This document shows, in pieces, positions 24,919 to 35,738 of a stretch of 64,000 bases of DNA. How positions within the stretch are numbered: the first letter of the stretch is position 1; the number at the start of each line of letters is the position of its first letter. The translations under genes and the position numbers were made by a program. The notes below the pieces were generated by a model. The model made no database searches. It was given only the letters and a program-made list of their open reading frames with translations, and had not been told where the DNA came from. The stretch is from Bilabrum cf. latius (Eukaryota; Bigyra: Bicosoecida; Bigyra; Bicosoecida): positions 124,001 through 188,000 of the forward strand of contig OZ237746.1 of the NCBI GenBank assembly GCA_965178125.1. The letters run 5' to 3'.

Positions 24919-25121
24919 TCGCGCAGTTGTAGCAGCTCCTGTCGCAGAATCCCGGCCTGCTGGCCCTCCGTGGACATTTCTTTGATGAAGCAACGAATGC
25001 CACGATGCAGGCTGGCATGCAACGCAGGGTGCCGCCCAGTGGCAGTGCGAGTTTTTCGGCTGGAGGGAGTGCGCCTGCTAGTGGTGCAATATCCCAGAGC
25101 ATGCCGTTCCAAGGGCAGTGA
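18844..25121 (+). CDS. Unknown large protein with helical N-terminal region and low-complexity body
   Basis: Three exons give a continuous 1985-residue protein: 18844-18939, 19029-19125 and 19357-25121, with introns of 89 and 231 nt whose phases match; stop TGA. The first 75 residues (MSGSGDLEKYYDRSK..., then TFRAFLNDYQVSVAEAAQRA, then AVDPAMLQQWLTG) look like a compact helix-turn-helix-type fold that precedes a basic stretch (SMRKNPQVRKFLVPRL, KYEEREFRKRALQAKRE). This suggests a nuclear or DNA-binding role, but I recognise no family. The rest is Gly/Ala/Ser-rich with a few conserved-looking islands (LHDYTTMLLWRALH, AWWDRRAHAAVTAL, MDAPWLPTVTDLMQHDARSKW, HFHPRQYRISGP) and ends in poly-Q. In-frame TAGs include 20085, 21216, 24027, 24390, 24459, 24507, 24873 and 24930. 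The last five are embedded in or beside Gln-rich sequence. Confidence 0.65.
24879..24938 (+). repeat. Poly-Gln (CAG) tract with TAG codons at both ends
   Basis: A run of CAG codons interrupted by one CAC is preceded by TAG at 24873-24875 and followed by LAQL, TAG (24930-24932) and CAG. TAG thus behaves as one more Gln codon inside a poly-Q region, useful evidence for the altered code. Confidence 0.85.
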
Positions 25122-25349
25122 AGCGGCGGCATGCACTGATCTGGAATGCATGCATTTAAAAAACAAATAAACGAATGGCGAGCCAAACGATCCGTACTAC
25201 TAGTAGACGGTCTGCCATGGCCCAAGTTGATTGACGCAGATTTAACGTACCCGGCATCGGGCACAGCTCCATTACAAACAAAGTGACAATTCGAACGATG
25301 CTCATGCAATGGCCTAGTCTGCCGCGGAGGCACTGGCAGCCGGTCCAAC

Positions 25350-26906
25350 TCACGAGCCCCACCCGCCAAAGATGGCACTTACCTGGCTGCCACCACCGCC
25401 AGTTTGCCGCAGCACCCGTGTGGACGGCCGCCCAGTGACAGTCCCTGCCTCATTCTGCGCCGAGCCTCTCGCGAATTCGGACGAGGAATGCCCCCTGCGC
25501 GCCGACGCCACACCTGCCGCAGGCATCGCGCCCCCCGCACCGGTGGCTGAGCCACCGACCCCACGCCCAGTCGCTCGCCCTAGCTGCCCCGCTTCCGTCA
25601 CACCCGACGCACCCCTGCCGTCGCCACCATCACTCGTCACACCACCGTTGGTGGAGCCCCCATACCCGAGTGCATCCGCCGCCTCGCTGCGAGCCTCTGC
25701 CAGGTGACGCCGGCCCCCAGACGCTGCACTACCGGCGGTGGTGCCCGCCGCCGCACTCGTCACACTGCTGGTATCGGCAGCTTGGTGCCGACGGCCCCTG
25801 TGAACCCCTGCCCCACTGGCCACGCCCGCCACGCCAGAGTCAAGCGGAACTGCCTGTGCCGGAGCCTGTGCCGGTACCGGGGCCGGTGCTGGTGCCGGTG
25901 CCCCCCCCTGCCCCCCGTCTGATGCCCCCGCCGCAGTACCCGCCGTCTATGCTCCTGGATCGGGACGCGTCCGTGCACTACCGCGCGATGCACCCTAGCC
26001 CGAGCCGCTGCCAGCCGCAGGCATGGAGGCAGGGTCCAACCGCTAGGTCCGGGCTCCGGCTCCTGCTCTTGTTCCCCGGCGAGTGACTCTGCCTACCCCT
26101 TGTTCCCTGGATTCTACGGCCCCATTAGCAGCAGCAGTAGGGGTGCCCTGCTCGGCCCCAAAGGCCAGGGCGGCCGCGGCGCCGCCCCCCCTCTGCCTCT
26201 GCACGGCCCTGACAACTGCGGGGGAAGGCGGCTTGCGCTGGGCCGGGTCCAGGGAGGCGACGGGGTCGCCGATGGAAGCCGGACCCCCCGCTGGACCACG
26301 CGCCGGTGCACGGCCTGCCGCGGGCTATTCGGGGGTGGGCGCTTGTTGCGGCTTTGAACCTCCCGCGACCTTTTGCCCGGAAGAAGTACCATTCGAAGCG
26401 ACAGCACGAGTGGAACTGGCAGCTGCGGCTGTACCAGTGGATTCCAAGGTAACAAAAGACTGGGGTAAGGCAATCGGCTCCGCAGTAGTCGCTGCAGCAG
26501 CCCGAAACAAAGGCGCGTGCTCCTCGTAGTAGCAGTAGTCTGTTGCGGCCGACCGAAACGCAGTGGACTAAACATCAACCGTTCTGAAGGACTTCATTGC
26601 ATCTTTCTGCAATAAATCAGCTACTGATGACTGCGACACAAACGCACTGCCGCTTGCGCTTGCTTGAACTGCAGCGGCGGTACTTCCAGTTCGTGCAGCA
26701 CCGTTAGCTGCTCCGCCACGTTCTGGAATGCTTGGCGGAGCAACCATTCTCTGCGGGTTCAAATAAAGTAGCTGCAAATCCGACAGTATATATTGATGCA
26801 GCGTGACTGGCTCGCGCAATGAACTGCTGGCTAGAATGGTCGGACGCGGCAAGCCTCACCTTGCTCTGCTTTCTTGGATGCCTATCCGATCGTGTTTGGT
26901 CGCCAT
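25350..26906 (-). CDS. Unknown Ala/Gly/Thr-rich protein, 5' exon uncertain
   Basis: A frame ends at TGA 25350-25352 and is open to at least 26852 when TAGs at 26568, 26325, 26043 and 25947 are Gln. No ATG starts the long frame except one inside it (about 26747). An upstream ATG at 26906 (MATKHDRIGIQESRA) followed by a GTGAGG donor at 26859 can be spliced in phase to several nearby acceptors (introns of 33-36 or 111 nt), so the first exon is a proposal. The N-terminal part (LHQYILSDLQLLYLNPQRM, later ATDYCYYEEHAPLFRAAAA) looks ordered. The C-terminal two thirds are low complexity and contain two sense copies of GTGTGACGAGTG. I do not recognise the family. Confidence 0.5.
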
Positions 26907-27568
26907 AGCCACCAAATAAGTCTATTGAAGACCCTCCACCGGGTGCCTTCCTAGTTCTAGTCTACATGGCCGCGCTTAGTGCAGGAATGCATGCTGTCGT
27001 GAAGCGCTTCTGAAACCACACGCTACTCGAGTCTCCCAAAGAATCTGATGCGCCTCGTCGTGTCTGCGGGTGCAGCATCACCCATCGTGCGACCTCGAAT
27101 CGTGACTGCGGTTGTTGGGCTGTACCCACCGGTGGTTGCCAACGAAGCCGCCGGTGGCAGTGGCAGTGGCATCGCATCCGAGTTGATGTGATGCGACACA
27201 GGTGGTATCACGCTAGTGGCTTCCTTGTGCTGGAGGGGGATGCTGAATTTGGGTAAGGCATGCCCACGTCGGTGTTGGGGTCGATTCATGCCCCCGTCCT
27301 CTGCGAAGCTTGCCCGACGTACCAGTTGGGCCACCCCATGTGCGCGGGGCTGGGGATGATTGGGTGTTGGGGGGCGGGGCACTTGCCGCGCTACGAGGGT
27401 TGTGGTATTGTTCAGTGTCGCAACTTGACATGTTTCGGAATTGTTTACTTTCATGGCCGGCGGCGGCCCGGCCGGGCCGGCCAATCGAGCTGAACGAACG
27501 TTCCACAGGAGCTCGGTGGAGTCGTTGCCGACGGCACCAGATTTGCCCGTCCTGCGGTCCAGTGCAAG
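26907..27568. other. Region between divergent genes
   Basis: About 660 bp separate the proposed start of the minus gene (26906) from the LRR gene ATG (27569). A minus-strand ORF of 153 codons (27484-27023) starts inside it but has no recognisable feature. It may be chance or part of the minus gene's 5' region. Both promoters must be here. Confidence 0.35.
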
Positions 27569-30500
27569 ATGCTTCCGTCGATTTTGCGAGCGTACGAAAG
27601 CGAACTAAGGTAGCAGTCCATATCGACGTTGCATCCATTGGTCTTGGATCAGCTTAAGCTTCTGCAAGATTCTGTCTCGGTGAACGACGGCGGCTCGATC
27701 GCACTCCCGGGCGCTCACATGTCATAGAGAGATGTATCGGGTCTGCTTCGAGCAATGAAAGGGTCCTAGGAAGGCCTATGGCTGGCGTACCTTGACCTGT
27801 CTCGGAATCCGCTGCGTGAGTGAATCGATACGCACTTGCGCCACCGCCTGTCGAAACCCCCACACCTAAAGCTTGCATGCTGCGCGTTTATCCCTCGATT
27901 GCATAGTTTGCACGACAAGAGGTTGCCAACACGTAGCGTAGCGCGACTGTAACCGTGTGGATACGTCTAGCACCACGCACTTCTCCTCAATCCGGCGATC
28001 CTCGCAGCGACTCGAGCTGCCAAGGTGCTCAACCATTCGCTGGCGAGTGCTCGCTTCCATCTGAGGCACCTCGTGCTGCACGATTGCGGGCTGAACGACC
28101 AGCAGACCGCGGGCATCGCCCAGGCTGCCGGCCGCCGCCGCCCCGCCGCCCTCGAGACGCTCGACCTGAGCTCCAACCCCATCGGGCCAGCCGCCGTGCG
28201 AGCCCTCTGCGATCTGGTCGCGAGGCCCCCGCGACAGGAAGCAGCCACCCTGCAGGACAGGCCCCGGGGCGGCCTCCTGCGGCTGTGCCTGGACAACTGC
28301 AGGGTTGGGGATCAGGGCGGGTGCGCCCTGGCCGCTGCACTGGGGGGTGACCCCACGGGGGGCATGGGGGGAGAGGGCCCAGGGAACAAGGGGGCTGCTC
28401 TGGCGCAGGCAGCTGGCCAGCCCGGGTTCGGGTCCAGCACGGAGAGGCCGTCGTGGGCGGGTGTCGTGGACGGGAGGGGCCAGCAGGGAGGCAGGGCCAT
28501 CTTCGGGAAGTCGCTGGGTAGCAGCGGGGGCGGAGGGGGAGGGGGAGGGGCAGGAGGGGACAAACGCAGGGGTAAAGGTGCGGCGAGTGCATCCAAGCGG
28601 CGGCGCAGGGCCGGTTGGCGGGGAACAGGGCCGGTGACAGACCAAGCGGGGGTGGGTGTGGGCATGGGTGTGGGCATGGGTGCCGTGTCCGGGGGGACTG
28701 AGGGTGGGGGCGCGCCTTGTTCCCTGCGATGTCTGGGCATGCGGGCATGCGGGCTGGGCACAAAATCTGCAGCCGCATTTGCCCGTGCTCTGGCCACTAA
28801 CGGGCGGCTGCTGTTCCTGGGGCTCGAGTTCAACAGCCTGCCCCCCGCGAGAGCCAGGGCCATCGGGGAGGCCCTAAGCCGGAACTAGATATCCTACCGG
28901 GCCGAGGCGGAAGATCGCGAGGAAGATCGAGAGGTGGCCAAAGCCACAGAACAGGCGACGATGGGCTTGCGGCCCGGATCTGCACCGGTGGGTGCAGGCA
29001 AGGGGGCGGTGGCGCAGTCCTCTACACGCGCCTCGGACGCATCCCGCAGGGCGCTGATTGCCTCTCTCAACAGCAAGGCCATGAGTGGGGCTGGGGCTAC
29101 GACTGGGGCAGGCGGAGATGGTGTGACGAGTGGAGTGCCTCCCCCGCTGCCCCCCGCGAGCGTGTTTCAGTACCCGCAGACACCCGAGGCACTGCTGGCC
29201 GGGGATCGGGCCATCCGGGGGGAACAGCAGGCCGGGGAACAAGAAGAGCAAGGCCGCCCGAATACGAGGAAAGGCAGCAAGGAGGGCGCAGCTCGGTCTG
29301 CGAGGCATGGTGGTCGTGGTCGTCAGCAGGACGAGGACAAGGACGAGGGCCAGAACCGGGGCACTGAGCACAGGGGGCCGAGCGGGGGTCGCAGTGAGGC
29401 CTCGCCTGCAGCAGGGCAGGTCTAGATCCAGCCAGGGAGTACAGGCAGAGGCGGCGGGACCGGCAAGGAACAGCACGGGATATGTACTGGTGGCAGGAGC
29501 ATGTCGAATGGGCCGCAGCTGGGGCGGTCGAAGGGCGAGAGCGGCCGGTTGGTAGCTCACATGACCCCGGTTCGATCCCCGATGGGGTTGGACGGTTCCA
29601 CTGGTAGAGAGAAGGAGAAGGAGAAAGAGTCTCAGTCATCTGGCATGTCGGGCTCAGGCGGTGGCGGGTCTGCAGAGCTAGGGAACACTGGAGGGTCGCT
29701 GGGGAACACGGTTGCCTCAGTGCTGGCTGAGCAGTTCGAATCGGTGAGACGGTCGATGGGCAGCGGCAATGGCAAGGACAAGCCCAGCGAGAAGGATGGG
29801 GGGAAAGGCAACCGAGACGCAGGGTAGTGGCGGGAGCAGAGGCATGGGGACGACGAGCCTAGGCACAAGGCCCCCTTGCCATCCCCCCTGCCCCAGTTCC
29901 AGAGGAGGACATCCCCCGCTGGAAGTGCGCGCGCCACCACTGGCAGAGGATCAGGATCAGGACTGCATCCGCACCACGCGGGCGCGACGTCCTCGTCCTC
30001 GTCCTCTTCTTCACTGCGTGCCAAGGCCAGAGAACACGCGGATAACCTGGCCAAAGCCGAAGAGAGGGGCAGGGCCGCCATGGCGAAGCAGGCACGGGAC
30101 CAGCGGAGGCGTGACAGGGAGCGGTCGGCCAAGGGCAGGCGCAGGCAGATGGCGCGGTCCATGGGGCCAAAGGGGGGGGATGGTAGTGGTTCCGCAGGCG
30201 CGCTGGCGCCGCGCACTCCCCGCACGGCCGCCTTTGCCGCGGCCAGCACTCCGGGGGCTCGGGCCCTCGGCGCGCTGGAGAGAGCGGAGGCCCTCGTGGG
30301 GAACAAACCAGGGAACAGTACCAGACGAAGGCGACGATCTGCCGGGGGCAGCGTAGGCAGGAGGCACTGGCACTCGCCCGGTCGGGACAGCGAGAGCGAG
30401 AGCGAGGGGGAGAGGGATAGGTGGGCCCAGGACGAGGAGGCGCGACGGGATTTCGAGCGGTGGCAGCAGCTGCGGAGGGGCGGGAAGGGGTCCCCGGGCG

Positions 30501-33500
30501 GTGTGACGAGTGATGGGGACGACATCTCGGTGCACACGGGCGGCGGTAGGACGCCGGGCGCTGGCAGTGGGCGGGTGCGGGCCGGCCATCAGCGCCAGGG
30601 CAAGGCATCGTCAGAGGCAGATCCGGCGGGTGCGGGGCTGTACGCGGCCGTGCGACGAGAGGCAGAGGGCATTTTGCAGGAGCTGGAGGAACAGGCGAGA
30701 GAGCTGGCGGGGGCGCTCGTGACCAGCAAGGGGCAGGGGCAGGAGCTAGGGCAGGGGCAGAATCGCATCGAAGACGCTCTCGGTGGCCCTAGTGCAGTGG
30801 CACGCGATGGCGACGGCGTGCATGCACACCCAGCCAGCACCCCAGCGCCTATGACCCCCGCTCCTGTCACCCCCGGCCCTTACACCCCCGGCTCCATGCT
30901 ACCCTCACAGCGAGCAGCCCAGCTGGCCAGCGCCTCTAGGGCCGCCATCGCCGTGCTGAGGAGGAGCCACGTGGCGGTGCTTGGCGGGAGCGGGAGCGGG
31001 GGTGGAGGCGGCCCGCAGCTGCCGGACGCTGGTCTGAACAACAGTGGCTTCGAGGCTGGATAGGTGCATCGCACTGCAGCGGTGCAGGAGGTGCTCGTGG
31101 CCCGCGGTGCTCTGGCCGCGGCTGTGGCCCGCACCGAGCAGGCAGCGCAGGTTCAATCCCCAGAGTCGTCCCAACGGTCCGTCGCGTCGCCCCTGCCCCT
31201 GCCGCACCCTTCGACGCATGCAGGCAGCGGTACTCGCAGCAATCGTCACAGCGGTCTGCAGCAGGGATGGAGCCCGCGAGACTCGGTGCGGCAAAGCGGA
31301 ACTGGCGCCGCGCGCGACAGGTCTGATCCCTCCCGGCACGACACTGCCCCATCGCGCCCCTCCTCGCCCCCCACTGTGGAGGCGCCGTCCCCGCAACCCC
31401 TGGGTGGCAGTGGGGGTCACGGCAGCCCCTTCAAGCGGGGCGCAGGGGGTCAGGGAACTGTCCCTCCCGCGGGCCCCAGCAGCAGCATCCTTGGCAGGGA
31501 ATCGGAAGAGGAGCTGCAGGGTCAGGAGCCCAGCGAGGAGCAGCGCAAGCTGGCGGAGAGTGTAGGTCAATTGCGCCGGGCGGGTGCCCTGGGCGGCTTG
31601 AGTTCGTCTAGCGCGAGCGTAGGTCCTGGTGCTGGCGCTGGTCCTGGTGCCGGTCCTGGTGCTGGTGCTAGTGCTGGCGTGGACTCCTCGGTCAACAGGT
31701 AGGGGCGCGGGTGGAAATCGCTGGCTGCCATCCGGGCGGAGGAGGACTCCGCCAGAAGGGGAGGTGGTGGGAGCAGGGCTGGAGTGGGGCGGGGGAAGCG
31801 GGGGGCTGCAGACGGGCTGGAGGGGACGCAGGGAACAGCGGAGGAAGCGGCCGCGGCGGCCCTCCCTGGGATGGTATCAGCGGTGGGGCGGCGAGCCAGG
31901 GAGCGGGCGAGGCAGCCGCACGTGCTGCAGCAGGGAGACAGGAGCAGGGACTTGAACAGGAGCAGTGGCCAGGACATGGGCAAAATGCCCCGTGGTGGCA
32001 CGATGGGGAGCAGCACAGGCCAAAGGAACACCGAGCTGGGGACTGCCGCATCTGCGCCGGTGGTGCCTCCTGTTGCCCCTGCCGGTCTGGACACGTCCGT
32101 GGCGTCGCACCCCGGGGAGGGTCTGGTGCAGCGCACTGCAGGGATGAGTTTGCGGGAGCCGCAGCCAGCTTCCCCGCCGCAGGCGCCCTTCGGAGCAGCG
32201 GGTGCATCGCACGGTGGCGCGACCAGGGGGTATCCGGGGACTCCTGTCCCCGGTTTCAAGAGCACACCCGCCCCGCCCACTCCACTGCCGGTCGACGGCA
32301 GCGGTCCTGCGGGTGCACTGCACGGTAGTGCTCGCTCCCTCATCCCGTCTCCGCCCTCCCAGCCTGCGCCCGTCAAGCACTCGCCCAAGCCCCGGCCCAA
32401 GAAGTCGAGGACCAGTGCAGCCGGGTCAGGCGCAGCACCGCAAGGCACCGCACCGCCTGACCCAGCCCCCACCTCCCAACGACCCCGCAGCCTTGTGGCT
32501 CCGATCCAGGACCCGAGGCGGCTCCGGTACCCGAGGCGCAGGCCCGCCGCCACGCACCGCGAGACGCACGGGGGGGTGGGCCTGGGGGCGCTGGGGGCGG
32601 CGCCTGCCCTGCCGGCGCGCGCGAAGTTGGGTGCATCGCACGGCAGCGCAGACATCGAGGTGCGGAGCGACGATGATGCCGATGCGGTGCCGGGTGCATC
32701 GCACGGCGGTGCACTTCTGGGCGAGGACGAGCAAGGGCAGGCGGTGCTGCAGGAGGCGGCTGCGCGGCGGCAGGCGGTCGATGATCTGGTGGCAAGCGGG
32801 ATATTCGGGCCAGGGGCCGTGACTGCGGTGCAGCTTGGTGCTGGCAAGGCGTCGGCAGCAGCAGTAACGGCAGCAGCACCAGCACCAGCAGTCAGCGGGT
32901 CCAGCGTTGGGACAGCCGGAGGCAAGGGGAGCGCAATTCAAGCAGAGACCAGAGGCACCGGCCCTGCATCTGGCCTAGTCCCCGCTGAAAGCAAGCCAGC
33001 CCACCCCGCACCTGCACCTGCCACTGCCACCGCCACTGCCACTGCCACTGCCAGCGATGCAACAGGGCCAGCCACTGCCAGCGCGAGGCCAACCCCCCGC
33101 AGCCCGGGCCAGCCCCGGGGGCTGCCAACCCTCAGGAAGCCCTCGCCCCCACGGAGGGTCAGGGCCCCCGGGAACAGCTTGGGTGCACTGCACGCAGGTG
33201 CGCGGGGGAAGAGAGGGAGTGCTGGGGGCGTCAGCTCCGGCAGTCGAGATGCACCGCACGGTGGTGCATCCGGTGCGGTGGAGGACGGCCAGGGCCAGGC
33301 TGGGCCCAGTGCACAGGGCGGTCGTGCCAACGGCCACAGCGGTGTGACGAGTGCGCTGCACGTGCGGCGGCCGCCGCTCGAGGCCAGCACGAGCCAGGAG
33401 GCGGGGGGCGCTCTCAGGTCGGCCGTGTATGGCGTGACTCCGGTGGGGTCTCCGGACCCGGTGCCGGGGGGCTAGCGGAGGTCAGGGGCGGGGTCCGGTG

Positions 33501-33631
33501 GTGGCAATGGATCTCCGAGCAGGGATGGCAGCTTGAAGCGGGCGGGGGCGGGGGCGAACCTGGTGGAGCGACTCGGCCAAAGGGAGGTCAGGCCGGCTGG
33601 GGGCCGTGGACTTGCGGGACACGGTCGCTGA
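27569..33631 (+). CDS. Leucine-rich-repeat (RNI-like) protein with long disordered tail
   Basis: Exon 27569-27815, intron 27816-28007 (192 nt, phase 1), exon 28008-33631 ending TGA: 1956 residues. The intron interrupts one LRR, and joining restores it: LAYLDLSRNPL then HLRHLVLHDCGLND then LETLDLSSNPIGPAAVRAL, the pattern of ribonuclease-inhibitor-like LRRs. Another repeat lies near LRCLGMRACGLGTKSAAAFA and LLFLGLEFNSLPPARARAIG. A large Gly-rich insertion splits the repeat array. After about residue 375 the protein is disordered and charged, with one basic helical segment (KAREHADNLAKAEERGRAAM, about 30020-30085) likely to form a coiled coil, and repeated ASHGGA peptides near 32200-33270. In-frame TAGs at 27611, 27725, 27767, 28886, 29423, 29825, 31061, 31700 and 33473. 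Function unknown; LRRs suggest a protein-binding scaffold. Confidence 0.75.
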
Positions 33632-33911
33632 GAGGATGTAAAACGGGAGTGGAGCACCCACGGCCGCGGCGGACGGTCTACGATAGCGGTTGTAAATGTG
33701 CCTGGCTCTTCTGGTTGCGGCGCCCCACCAAAATTGACGGAACCGGCACTAAAGCCACTTGCGCGGCGCCGAACTGTGATTTGAATTATTCGTGTCACAC
33801 AAGCATTGATATTTTGGCGCGCACTGTAGCCTTGTTGTTGTAGCAGTCGAAGCAGTCAAACGAATCTTCCAGCGCCACGATACGCATAGGCTCGTGCGCA
33901 TAGTTGGCGGA

Positions 33912-35552
33912 ATGTCGAGCGATCGCGAATTTATAGAGTCCGGCGATTCTGGCTGCGACGTCGAAGATACAACGCAGGTTCTGCAGAACAGGCGCAACCA
34001 GAGCAACGGTGCCTCTTCAGGACGACTTTCTTACGTAGATGCCCCGTAGCGCCTAGAAGTATCGACTGGATTGGCCATTCTCTCTTTGCCACTCCCAGTC
34101 TGGGGCCGACCGGTCATCAAACCAACGCGATTCATGCAAAATGGCGCTCCGCGCCCGGTCCATGCCCCTCATATAAAGGAACAAATAGGCAGGAAGCGTA
34201 AACGAGTGCGCTCTCCCGCCAAGGCATCTGTGGCTGCAGTACAGCACATGCCAACGTCTGGAGCAGCTGCCGCTGCAGCCATGGCTGCATCACAAGCCGC
34301 CGCGCACGCGGCCGCCAGTAATACGGTGGCCCAGTCAGCGGAAATGCAGTCTAAGCGTGCGCCACCCACTGATTTAAGCAGTTCTGGGGTGCCTAGTCCT
34401 ATGAACTTAGCGGCAGTCGCACTTGCCGCCAAGCGGGCCGCGCAGCAGGCAGCCGCACAGCTTTCAGTGGCTGCCAGTGCCAGTGCCATTGATGGCTCGG
34501 CCGGCCTGGGAGCCCCACTGTACCCAGTGATTACGCATGCAAGCAGTAGCAGTAGCAGTAGTGCCATCAGCGCAGCAAGCGCCAGCGCCAGCGCCTCTGG
34601 AAGCACCAGCGCCAGTGCCAGCGGTGCAGCAGGTTCCGCTGCAGGCGAAGACTCCCAGGCCCCCAAGCGACGACGGGTAGGCGGCTCTCCCAGCGGGGGC
34701 CAGCACCAGTGCCCCCACTGCGACAAGAGCCTTTCCTCCGCTGGCACCCTCAAGTCGCACATCGAGGTCCAGCACCTTGGCATCAAGCGGCACAAGTGCC
34801 CCCACTGCGAGAGGCGATTCGGGCAGAAGGTCCTGCTCACGGCGCACCTCCTGTCCGCGCATCAGGTCGGAGAGGGCCATAGGTGTGACGAGTGCGACAA
34901 GGTGTTCGCGGACAGCAGCGGGCTAGCGAGGCACGTCCGGGTGGTGCACCTAAAGGTGCCCCGCGTGAGGAAGGACCACGACCCATCGGCCCATGCTGCA
35001 GTGGTGTGCGAGCAGTGCGGCAAGCGGTTCCCAAGGCTGGACCGGCTCAAGCGGCACATCAAGACCGTGCACGAGCAGCAGCGCGACTTCGAGTGCGGCG
35101 TGTGTCGCAAGCGGTTCGCCAGCCAGTACCACCTGGACCGTCACCTGCTGCAGGTACACGCCTGCGACGTCTGCGGGGAGCTGTTCGAATCCGGGACACT
35201 CCGAGCGCACATGGTGAGCGCGCACTACTGCGAGTTCTGCGGGAGGTGTTTCAAGGCGGACCGTGACCTGTGGGAACACAAGCGCACCGACTGCCACCTC
35301 GGGGGGGTTCCGGGGGGGAGGAAGTGCCACGAGTGCGGGGTCACCGCCACGACTGCGATGAAGATGCTGGCTCATATGCGGTCGAAGCACCCCTAGGATG
35401 CAGGGAACAAGGCTGCTGCTGCTGCGAGCAGTGCAAGTGGGGGTGCCAGCCTGGGTGCCAGCAGCAGTGCAAGTGGGGGTGCCAGCCTGGGTGCCAGCAG
35501 CAGTGCGAGTGGGGGTACGGCGAGCGACCAGAAAGCGAGGGAAACGACGTGA
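33912..35552 (+). CDS. C2H2 zinc-finger protein, eight fingers
   Basis: A single exon from ATG 33912 to TGA 35550 encodes 546 residues. TAGs at 34048-34050 and 35394-35396 are in frame and read as Gln. Residues 90-260 are Ala/Ser-rich. Eight C2H2 fingers follow (about 34700-35390): CPHCDKS...H, CPHCERRF, CDECDKVF, CEQCGKRF, CGVCRKRF, CDVCGELF, CEFCGRCF and a weak CHECGVTA finger. Most have the C-x2-C...H-x3/4-H spacing, some without the usual TGEKP linker. A sequence-specific nucleic-acid-binding role is likely; targets are unknown. Without readthrough of the second TAG the Ser/Gly repeat tail would be lost. A basic RKRKR motif near residue 95 could be a nuclear localisation signal. Confidence 0.85.
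35433..35516 (+). repeat. 36-bp tandem repeat at the 3' end of the zinc-finger gene
   Basis: Units start at 35433, 35469 and 35505 (the last partial). Each encodes the 12-residue block ASGGASLGASSS. The repeat follows directly after the second in-frame TAG of the gene. Confidence 0.85.
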
Positions 35553-35738
35553 CGTGGGAGCCAGTTGCTTGCAAATATCCAGATCAAATGGACGGCTCAG
35601 GGGTCGTAGTTGTTCCGGCCCGGGATTCCTTTTTGTTGTGTGACGATTGCTCGGCGGTTCTTTTTGCCAAATCACAATTGCCTCGTATCGCAAGCTACTA
35701 GCAGAGTTGTTTGGTATCCTAGTGTAAATTGTACAATC

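Noticed and set aside
29555-29605. tRNA-like GGTTCGATCCCCG box
   Set aside because: D-arm-like and T-arm-like boxes are only about 15 bases apart and no acceptor stem pairs, so it is not a tRNA; the sequence is coding.
31567-32925. 452-codon minus-strand ORF rich in Pro and Cys
   Set aside because: Antisense shadow of the LRR gene tail; composition is what the complement of Gly/Ala/Ser codons gives.
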